Assembly (NCBI GenBank): GCA_903932385.1
Contig: CAIZGA010000057.1
Span: forward strand, 1-6,906
Reading direction: 5' to 3'
DNA length: 6,906 nt
Origin: an uncultured Acidobacteriota bacterium
GTDB taxonomy: Bacteria; Acidobacteriota; Terriglobia; Terriglobales; Acidobacteriaceae
The position numbers and the translations under genes are program-made. Below the pieces are notes generated by a model that was not told where the DNA came from, did no database searches, and was given only the letters and a program-made list of their open reading frames with translations. The first letter of the stretch is position 1, and each line of letters starts with the position of its first letter. Below, piece by piece: positions 1-5,373 of this stretch.

Positions 1-4
1 CGGC

Positions 5-1519
5 ATGTTGAGATGCGAATTGCGTGGGCATATCGGAATTTGGAACATGGTTGCCGCTGCAATACTACTGTGCAGCGCAACGCTGGGTGTTGCCGCTGAA
101 CTGCCGGATGCGCCGACGCCGAATTTGCAGCCGCATGCGTCGCCGCAACAGTTCTCGCAGCCGACTGAAGGCCCTGGCCCCTCCTACACGCTGCCGCCGG
201 AGGTCCCGCCGCTGAACTTTGGCCGCTTCCTCGGCAATTATGTGAGCAGCGCGTTTTCATTCCGCAACCTGGTGGACATGACGCTGGTGGCCGGCATCCC
301 GAACATTCCCTCGACGCCGGCGCTGCCGCAGGCCCCGGTGGGCGGCTTCAACGGTACCAACTGTGCCATCACGCTGCCCGCGAATCAAAACGCGTGCACG
401 GTTTATTACAACTCGATGGACACCTACAAAACGCAGATCACCGCGTGGCAGGACACGAGCGAAAATAATTTGCGCTATGTGGGACGGCGCGCGGCAGTAG
501 GCGTTGCGGCCAGCGAGTCGCGTTATCTGCTGGGCAACTTAATTCTGCCGCTGGCATTGCGCGAGGACCCGCGTTACCGGCCTGCAAGTTTCAAAGATGG
601 TTTCGCGGAACGGATGCTGCATGCGGTGGATTCCGTGGCCATCACCAAAACATGGGGCGGGCGCACGACGGTGAATTTTGCCAAGCTGGGCTCGACGGCG
701 GCGGCGGCGTATCTGGCGGGAAGTTTTCTGCCGAATGAAGCGCGTGCGCCAGAGCTGAAGAAAACAGAGTTCATGATGAAGTACGGACTCTACAGTTTGG
801 CCGGAGACGCCGCAACGAATGTAGCGCGCGAACTGATTCGAACTGCGGTACGCAAGGACCTGGAAAATTTCCGCAGCCAGGGCGAGAGCACGGAGATCCA
901 CTATTACCCGCTGACGATGTCCGGCAAGTTTGCCAGTTGGCTGCAGTACACCTACAGCCCGCGGCATCTGGTGGAAGGCGCGTTGATGAGCGGGTTGCCG
1001 CAAATCAACAGCATCCCGCAGTATCCCACGCAGCCAACGATTACCACCACATCGCAGGCGATTGCCTATGCGAACCAGGTGGCCGCTTACTCAACGCAAG
1101 TGCAGCAGTGGCGCGACGGGCTGGAAGAAAATGTCCGCTACCACATGAATCGCGCACTGGGCGGCGTGGCGGAAAGCGAAACCGAAGGTGCGTTGAAGTA
1201 TTTCTTTTTGCCAGCGATGTTCAACATGGAAGGCCGCTACATCCGCGAGAGCGGCTCCGGCCCATTTACGTTGCGGCTGGCGCATCCGTTTGTGAGCCTG
1301 ATTGTGACGCGCATGAATTCCGGCCGACATATGGTTAATATCCCCGAACTGGGCGGCACGGCGGGCGCGGCGTACATCGCGCAGGAAATTATTTATCCCG
1401 ACATGAACCTGGACCGGCTAAGCCGCAGCACTGTGGCCTACAAGACGATGGAATTCAATCTTGCGGGCGACGTGTTGATGAACATGATCCGCGAATTTGT
1501 TCCGCGCAGAGCGTTCTAA
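5..1519 (+). CDS. Exported protein of unknown function with two tandem copies of one domain
   Basis: I do not recognise a named family. Residues 15-31 form a hydrophobic signal-peptide core ending in VAA, followed by ELPDAP, which I associate with exported acidobacterial proteins. Residues 38-70 are proline-rich. The rest is two diverged copies of a ~190-residue unit (about 84-278 and 317-498). Matching segments include GRTTVNFAKLGSTAAAAYLA (219-238) against GRHMVNIPELGGTAGAAYIA (440-459), and LAGDAATNVAREL against LAGDVLMNMIREF. Copy A has an insert with Cys120 and Cys131 that copy B lacks; a disulfide there is possible in an exported protein. The ATG at 5 is the first in the window and the frame stays open to the edge, so the true start may lie upstream. 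The ATG at 47 is also possible but would give a signal peptide without a basic n-region. Its stop overlaps that of the convergent gene. It is probably periplasmic or outer-membrane; function is unknown. Confidence 0.85.
   Translation: MLRCELRGHIGIWNMVAAAILLCSATLGVAAELPDAPTPNLQPHASPQQFSQPTEGPGPSYTLPPEVPPLNFGRFLGNYVSSAFSFRNLVDMTLVAGIPNIPSTPALPQAPVGGFNGTNCAITLPANQNACTVYYNSMDTYKTQITAWQDTSENNLRYVGRRAAVGVAASESRYLLGNLILPLALREDPRYRPASFKDGFAERMLHAVDSVAITKTWGGRTTVNFAKLGSTAAAAYLAGSFLPNEARAPELKKTEFMMKYGLYSLAGDAATNVARELIRTAVRKDLENFRSQGESTEIHYYPLTMSGKFASWLQYTYSPRHLVEGALMSGLPQINSIPQYPTQPTITTTSQAIAYANQVAAYSTQVQQWRDGLEENVRYHMNRALGGVAESETEGALKYFFLPAMFNMEGRYIRESGSGPFTLRLAHPFVSLIVTRMNSGRHMVNIPELGGTAGAAYIAQEIIYPDMNLDRLSRSTVAYKTMEFNLAGDVLMNMIREFVPRRAF
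254..838 (+). repeat. Protein-level repeat unit A of the exported protein
   Basis: This encodes residues about 84-278, the first copy of the duplicated domain. It opens with RNLVDMTLVAGIPNIPSTP and contains the pattern W-x-D-x-x-E-x-N-x-R-Y, the GVAASES segment, the GR-x-x-VN-x-x-x-LG-x-TA core and a closing LAGDAATNVAREL. Similarity to unit B is visible in protein and not obviously in DNA, so the duplication is old. Boundaries are approximate. Confidence 0.75.
953..1498 (+). repeat. Protein-level repeat unit B of the exported protein
   Basis: This encodes residues about 317-498, the second copy. It opens with SPRHLVEGALMSGLPQINSIP and repeats in the same order the W-R-D-x-x-E-x-N-V-R-Y, GGVAESE, GR-x-x-VN-x-x-x-LG-x-TA and LAGD-x-x-x-N-x-x-RE segments. 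It lacks the two-cysteine insert of unit A. Boundaries are approximate. Confidence 0.75.
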
Positions 1520-1962
1520 ACTTTTTTCGCGGCGCGCTTCTTCGGCGTAATTTTATCTTTCAGGATTTGTGTCTGCTCTGCCAGCACTACGTCCTGGGCC
1601 TTCAGCATTTTGTCCTGCACCAGCATGCCTTTGATGATTTCTTCCTGCTGCTTCAGCATGGCAATCACCTGGCTATAGGTTTGCTTCTGCTCCTCATAGG
1701 ACTTGGCAAGTTTTTCATGGTCGAGTTTCGCGCGCACTTCTGCGTCCCTGCCCAGCAGGTTGGTGCCGACTAAGATCAGCGGCATCGACCATAGCTGAAT
1801 CCAATTGGACCAATAGAGAAATGCTGCTTCCTGCGGTTGAAAAATTCTGAAGACCGGTAGGATGCCATAAATCATGAAGGCATAGCAGATCCACATGGTT
1901 CCAAATCCGCGGGTGAGCCACACGGCAATCGAGTCGTTGATCTTTTTGATCGCTAGCAACAT
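1516..1962 (-). CDS. Small membrane protein with two transmembrane segments and a C-terminal coiled coil
   Basis: This 148-residue protein has two likely membrane helices (about 20-38 and 53-70). The second ends in PLILVGTNLLGRDAEVRAKLDHE. From memory, the pattern GTMW-x-x-YAF then LPLI-VG-N-LGR-AE-A-x-D-E occurs in small uncharacterised bacterial and phage membrane proteins; I recall no function. Residues about 74-135 are charged, rich in Gln, Glu, Lys and Leu, and probably form a cytoplasmic coiled coil. The tail KKRAAKKV is very basic. I chose the ATG at 1962 because GAGGAG (1971-1976) lies 8 bases upstream. An in-frame ATG at 2022 would add 20 residues but sits inside a hairpin and lacks such a site. 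The gene converges on the upstream plus-strand gene, with TAG at 1516-1518 overlapping the other TAA at 1517-1519. It follows the TonB receptor on the same strand behind a terminator-like hairpin. Confidence 0.8.
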   Translation of the reverse strand: MLLAIKKINDSIAVWLTRGFGTMWICYAFMIYGILPVFRIFQPQEAAFLYWSNWIQLWSMPLILVGTNLLGRDAEVRAKLDHEKLAKSYEEQKQTYSQVIAMLKQQEEIIKGMLVQDKMLKAQDVVLAEQTQILKDKITPKKRAAKKV

Positions 1963-1970
1963 GGTGCATT

Positions 1971-1976
1971 CTCCTC
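1971..1976 (-). promoter_or_regulatory. Ribosome binding site of the small membrane protein
   Basis: The minus strand reads GAGGAG, 8 bases before the ATG at 1962. It decides the start of this gene against the longer in-frame alternative at 2022. Confidence 0.75.
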
Positions 1977-1983
1977 TTGCCGT

Positions 1984-2037
1984 AAAAAATATTTCGGGTG
2001 CGCTCCACATCTTGAACTGCAATGTGGAGTCGCACCC
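1984..2037 (-). terminator. Strong hairpin with U-tract, probable Rho-independent terminator of the receptor gene
   Basis: The arms at 1996-2010 (GGGTGCGCTCCACAT) and 2022-2037 (ATGTGGAGTCGCACCC) pair over 15 base pairs with one bulged base (2030) and an 11-base loop. On the minus strand the stem is followed by GAAATA and then six T (1989-1984), so the polarity fits termination of minus-strand transcription about 30 bases after the receptor stop. The plus-strand side has no T-run. The six-base gap before the T-run is longer than ideal. The hairpin lies directly in front of the small membrane gene and could instead act in its leader or be a dispersed palindromic repeat. Confidence 0.65.
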
Positions 2038-2068
2038 TGATAGTACGTTGAATCGCTTGTGCAGGTTG

Positions 2069-4588
2069 TTATTCCGCGCCCAGCCTGAGTTTCAGCCCCG
2101 CTGTGAAGTTAAACGGCAGCGCCGGATAGCCGATGGGCCCGATGTGCTGCTCACTCAGCAGATTGTCCGCCTGCCCGAAGAGCTGCAGATGCTTGTGAAA
2201 ATTCCAGGTCAGGTCTGCGTCCAATTTTTGATAGGCGAAGTCGAGGTTCTTGTTCGGCAGCAGTAATGTGTTGCCGCCGTTCAGGTCGGCAAAGCCGAGG
2301 AAGGTGGAGTCGTCACTGCGGCTGGCGAATGCGCCTTTGACGGAGGCAGCCCAGCGTTTGCGCGTGTAGTTCACCACCACGAATCCCATGTCCGGCGGAC
2401 GACGAAACGGGCGCGCGCCAATCAGCGGCGAGGAGGCGCCGATTTCTACGCCGGGGATGTAGGGGTTCTCGCTGCAGGTGGGGCAGGTGGCATCGCTGGA
2501 AAATGAATGTTGCACGGTGGCGGCCATGTGGGTGTATCCGACGTGCAGATACCAGCGATGGCTGGCGTGCCACTCACCTTCGAGTTCAATTCCCTGCGCG
2601 CGATAGTCGAGCGTGTTGGCTTCGGCACCGCCATTGGTATTTTCCAGCGCGACGATGTCGGAGTTCGGCACAGTAGGAAATAGATTGGCGACCTGATAGG
2701 CGGAGATGAATTCAATCTGGTTGCCGAATTCATTGTGGAAGTAGCTGGCCTTCAGCAACACACGCTCATCCAGCAGGCTTTGTTCAATGCCGCCGTCGTA
2801 GCTGCGAGAAGTTTCTGCGCCGATGGGCGTTACGCCAATCTGCGCGGCCTGCGGTTGGGTCAAACCATTCTGCAGAAGAAATGCATCGAGCGAGAAGAAT
2901 TCATTGTCGACTGAAGGCTCCTGCACGCCTTTGGAAAAATTCGCGCGCAGCTTGGTGCCTTGAATCACACCAGCTCCCGGCTTCACGGGATACCATGCAA
3001 TGCCGAGTCGCGGTTCCGCCTGCGTTCCGTAGAGATGGTTTTTCTCCACGCCGCCGCCGAAGGAATAAAAGACGCGGTTCTTGATATCGCCATTCAATGC
3101 AGCATCAATGTCATAATTGCGGCGGTCGGTTGTCTCATATTCGTAATACTGGGGATAGTTGAATACGCCGCGCTCATCTTCTGCACGAAAGACCAGCAGG
3201 CCGGTAAGGTGATGCGTGATGTTGTATGTGGACTGCGCCTGGCCCAGATCGCGGTCGCCCACCGTGTTGTACGGATTCGGATATGTTGTGCCGCCATAGT
3301 TGAGCACTGCCTGGCCGCTGCTGGCGTAACCATTGGCTCCGCGAATGCCGATGTTCTTGCCGTAGTAGTTCGTGCTGGTGAATCCGAATTGCGTGACAGT
3401 AATGGGGATGCCGGCGGCGTACCACTGATTGACTTCATCGCGACGGCGTGTGGCGGCATAACGGAAAATGTTGTGCCACTTGTAATTCGTCTGGTAGTCC
3501 ACCGAGTTGCTGAAGAATAAATTCTGGTCGCTCTGCTTCACGTCGTTGGGGATGGCGTAGAAATCCCACGCGCCCGGCAGACCATTTGCCGAGACGTTGT
3601 AATGTACGGTGCTGCGCAATGCGAGATTGCCCTTCAGTTGATAACCCATGTTGCCGGCCAGAGTGGCGATGTGAAACTCATCCATCGGCAGCGCGTTGGA
3701 AGAATCCTCACGCGATGCGGCGATGAAGTAATCGGTCTTTTGCAGAGCGCCGCTGATATTGGCGTCATTGCGCCAGGTGTGAAAGTTGCCTGCCTCGCCG
3801 CTGTAGTTGAAGATGGGCCGCAGGGTCAGGCCTTTCGGCGTACTGAAACTGATGACGCCGGCTGCTGCATCGGAGCCATACAGAACGCTGTCGGCGCCGC
3901 GATACTCCTCAAACTGCGAAATGCCGGTGGTGGAAATGGGGCCGAAATCAAAAACGCCGCCGATGTCTTCCGCCGGCACGCCATCCATCAGCACCATGTT
4001 TGCGGGTGAGTTGCCGCCACGGATGAAGAGTGATGTGACGCCGCCATGCTGGCCTGTCTGCACCACGTCGAGGCCCGGCACCAGGCGGAGTTCATCCACC
4101 ATGTCCATGCGAGTGGCGAAATCTTCCGCTGGAACAACACTGGCTGCCGAACTGATTTGCGCATCCGGAACCGGCGTGCCCGTGGCTGTAACCACAATCT
4201 GCTGCTGGGCAACGGCAGGCAGCAACGCGATATCGCGGTCAACAATGTCGAGCGAGTTGGAGTAAAAGTCGCCGCCGAATGTGGCACGGAAACTGGCAGC
4301 GACCACCAGCAATGCGAATCGTCCCTGTGCGGCGCTGCGAAGTTCGTAACGGCCATCGGGCCCCGTGACAGTAAAGGTGACGACCTTGCTGCCCTGCATC
4401 AACTCCACACGCGCATTGGTGACGGCGGCGCCGAGCGAGTCAGTAACTTTGCCGCGCACAACAACGGCATGAAGTTGCGCAAAGGAGAGGAGAATAATTG
4501 TGAAGGCGAGCACAGTGCGGAGATTGACTCTCCAGGAATGTGCAGGAAGCAGTGCGTGCGTTGGCACGGCGGCACGGACAGAAAACAT
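2069..4588 (-). CDS. TonB-dependent outer-membrane receptor, probably for cobalamin or another corrinoid (BtuB-like)
   Basis: This 839-residue protein should import its ligand across the outer membrane using TonB energy. A long N-terminal region leads to a signal-peptide core at about 25-41. Residues about 42-122 are a carboxypeptidase-regulatory-like beta-sandwich (VVVRGKVTD, then GPDGRYEL). IVVTAT (131-136) resembles a TonB box. The plug spans about 145-255, with LRLVPGLDV, FIRGGNS, VLMDGVP and SVLYGSDAAAGVI. The rest is the beta-barrel. Escherichia coli BtuB is shorter and lacks the extra N-terminal domain. The substrate is assigned mainly from the cobalamin riboswitch in the 5' leader, not from the protein. 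AAGGAG (4594-4599) lies five bases before the ATG at 4588 and supports this start. Two oddities: a CPTC pair (Cys702, Cys705) in a probable extracellular loop, and an end in LRLGAE rather than the usual terminal aromatic residue. The TonB-receptor call is very secure; the ligand is an inference. Confidence 0.93.
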   Translation of the reverse strand: MFSVRAAVPTHALLPAHSWRVNLRTVLAFTIILLSFAQLHAVVVRGKVTDSLGAAVTNARVELMQGSKVVTFTVTGPDGRYELRSAAQGRFALLVVAASFRATFGGDFYSNSLDIVDRDIALLPAVAQQQIVVTATGTPVPDAQISSAASVVPAEDFATRMDMVDELRLVPGLDVVQTGQHGGVTSLFIRGGNSPANMVLMDGVPAEDIGGVFDFGPISTTGISQFEEYRGADSVLYGSDAAAGVISFSTPKGLTLRPIFNYSGEAGNFHTWRNDANISGALQKTDYFIAASREDSSNALPMDEFHIATLAGNMGYQLKGNLALRSTVHYNVSANGLPGAWDFYAIPNDVKQSDQNLFFSNSVDYQTNYKWHNIFRYAATRRRDEVNQWYAAGIPITVTQFGFTSTNYYGKNIGIRGANGYASSGQAVLNYGGTTYPNPYNTVGDRDLGQAQSTYNITHHLTGLLVFRAEDERGVFNYPQYYEYETTDRRNYDIDAALNGDIKNRVFYSFGGGVEKNHLYGTQAEPRLGIAWYPVKPGAGVIQGTKLRANFSKGVQEPSVDNEFFSLDAFLLQNGLTQPQAAQIGVTPIGAETSRSYDGGIEQSLLDERVLLKASYFHNEFGNQIEFISAYQVANLFPTVPNSDIVALENTNGGAEANTLDYRAQGIELEGEWHASHRWYLHVGYTHMAATVQHSFSSDATCPTCSENPYIPGVEIGASSPLIGARPFRRPPDMGFVVVNYTRKRWAASVKGAFASRSDDSTFLGFADLNGGNTLLLPNKNLDFAYQKLDADLTWNFHKHLQLFGQADNLLSEQHIGPIGYPALPFNFTAGLKLRLGAE

Positions 4589-4593
4589 ATTGG

Positions 4594-4599
4594 CTCCTT
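4594..4599 (-). promoter_or_regulatory. Ribosome binding site of the TonB receptor, likely riboswitch target
   Basis: The minus strand reads AAGGAG, five bases before the ATG at 4588. GGAGC (4597-4593) is complementary to GCTCC at 4629-4625, just 3' of the B12 box. GGAGCC (4597-4592) is also complementary to GGCTCC at 4674-4669 inside the aptamer. Either pairing would hide the site, which suggests translational control. Confidence 0.7.
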
Positions 4600-4615
4600 C
4601 GTCCCCCTCGGGACG
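4600..4615 (-). promoter_or_regulatory. Expression-platform hairpin between the B12 box and the ribosome binding site
   Basis: The minus strand reads CGTCCC-GAGG-GGGACG, a perfect six-pair stem with a four-base loop ending directly at the ribosome binding site. No T-run follows it, so it is not a typical terminator. It is in the right place for the regulatory hairpin of a translation-controlling cobalamin riboswitch, whose loop region often pairs with loop L5 of the aptamer. The G-rich side could pair with the CCCC of L5 (near 4794-4791), but I cannot test this. Confidence 0.5.
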
Positions 4616-4631
4616 GGATTCTGTGGAGCAA

Positions 4632-4860
4632 CGGACCGGTCTCCTGACTTACGCGCTGGCCACGGCGTGGAGCCTGTGGTCTACGGCGGAAACACCTTCC
4701 CGAAGCATTTCGCTCCAGTGGTGCATGGCAAACCTTCCACCGTTGGGCAACTGCCTATGCAGGCGGTCGCCGAACGCGATTACAGTTGCGGGGCAGTGGC
4801 GGATTCTCACCGCGCTTCCCGAACATCTGTTGCGCTACGGGAAATTGTTGACGACCTGAA
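4632..4860 (-). ncRNA. Cobalamin riboswitch (B12 element)
   Basis: On the minus strand the leader carries the conserved cobalamin aptamer parts in order. They are GGGAA (4820-4816), GGTGAGAATCC (4811-4801), CCACTGCCCCGCAACTGTA (4799-4781), CACTGG (4720-4715) with CGGGAAGG (4702-4695), and the B12 box AAGTCAGGAGACCGG (4650-4636). The peripheral region between the core and the CACTGG element is large, which fits an adenosylcobalamin-type class better than the compact type; that subclass call is an inference. GGTC (4856-4853) can pair with GACC in the B12 box to close the outer helix. The element lies wholly inside the leader of the TonB receptor gene, so B12 is expected to lower receptor expression. 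The outer limits are approximate. Confidence 0.95.
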
Positions 4861-4903
4861 AATTTCCGGCCGCAGAGTTCCACCTCATCCAGTGGATACA
4901 AGT

Positions 4904-4932
4904 TTTATATTCGAGCGCCGATTGGAAGTCAA
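4904..4932 (-). promoter_or_regulatory. Sigma70-type promoter of the riboswitch and TonB receptor gene
   Basis: The minus strand has TTGACT (4932-4927) as -35, a 17-base spacer, and TATAAA (4909-4904) as -10. Each box is one mismatch or so from consensus. Transcription would start near 4897, giving a leader of roughly 310 bases that contains the complete aptamer. The position immediately upstream of the riboswitch supports it. Confidence 0.75.
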
Positions 4933-5014
4933 AAGCCGTCTGTGAATTATTAATTTCAACCGCATAAGGCTGCTGGAGATTGTTCAGGAACGGCATCGCT
5001 GCTAGGCTTTCCGC

Positions 5015-5371
5015 ATGATACTTCTCATGTTGCTGGTCGGTCTTATAGCAGGCGCGCTCTCCGGTGTGATTGGCATCGGCGGCGGCGTGTTGATTGTGCC
5101 CGCACTCGTCTACATTGCACGCATGGGCCAATTGCGGGCCCAGGGTACTTCACTCGGCGTGATGCTGGCACCGGTGGGTCTGCTGGCGTTTCTGGAGTAT
5201 TACCGCGCCGGAAATGTGGATGTAAAAGTCTGCCTGATGCTGTGCGTCGGCTTTCTGATTGGCGGATATTTCGGCGGCTTCTGGGCGCAGCACATACCGG
5301 AAGCATTGCTGCGCAAGACCTTCGCATGCGTGATGGTGGTTGCCGCAGTAAAAATGTTTATCTCGAAATAA
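5015..5371 (+). CDS. Half-size TauE/SafE (TSUP) family membrane protein
   Basis: This 118-residue, very hydrophobic protein is predicted to sit in the cytoplasmic membrane with about four helices. It has TSUP features: G-x-x-AGALSG-x-x-G-x-GGG-x-x-x-VPAL (about 9-31), AQGTSLGVMLAP (42-53), a glycine-rich helix (about 79-89) and the ending PE-x-LRK-x-FA. Full-length members have about 250 residues made of two such halves, so this is a single repeat that would need to dimerise. The family includes anion exporters for sulfite and organosulfonates, but the substrate here cannot be read. It starts 83 bases from the divergent receptor promoter and ends two bases before the convergent oxidoreductase stop. 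The ATG at 5015 has no convincing ribosome binding site; TAGGCT (5003-5008) sits where a -10 box for a leaderless transcript would be. The reading frame is intact, with no second half downstream. Confidence 0.87.
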   Translation: MILLMLLVGLIAGALSGVIGIGGGVLIVPALVYIARMGQLRAQGTSLGVMLAPVGLLAFLEYYRAGNVDVKVCLMLCVGFLIGGYFGGFWAQHIPEALLRKTFACVMVVAAVKMFISK

Positions 5372-5373
5372 AA

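Noticed and set aside
1502..1532. CCGCG and CGCGG flanking the overlapping stop codons as a shared terminator, with a T-run on the plus strand.
   Set aside because: It has only five pairs with a loop of about 21 bases, and the T-run lies inside the loop.
1963..2022. A longer start at 2022 for the small membrane protein.
   Set aside because: The 20 extra codons run through the terminator-like hairpin and T-run, and the ATG at 1962 has a strong, well-spaced ribosome binding site.
2960..3520. A 186-codon open frame on the plus strand antisense to the receptor.
   Set aside because: It lies wholly inside the receptor gene, with no domain or ribosome binding site to support it.
4600..4615. Rho-independent terminator within the riboswitch leader.
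   Set aside because: The hairpin is strong but is followed by the ribosome binding site, not a T-run, so translational control fits better.
4046..4945. A 299-codon open frame on the plus strand running antisense through the receptor 5' end and the riboswitch.
   Set aside because: It overlaps a secure TonB receptor and a secure structured RNA, shows no recognisable domain, and its composition is that of a shadow frame in GC-rich DNA.
4945..4955. Small palindrome AATTA-T-TAATT in the divergent intergenic region as an operator.
   Set aside because: It is short and AT-only, easily expected by chance, with no second copy or regulator gene nearby.
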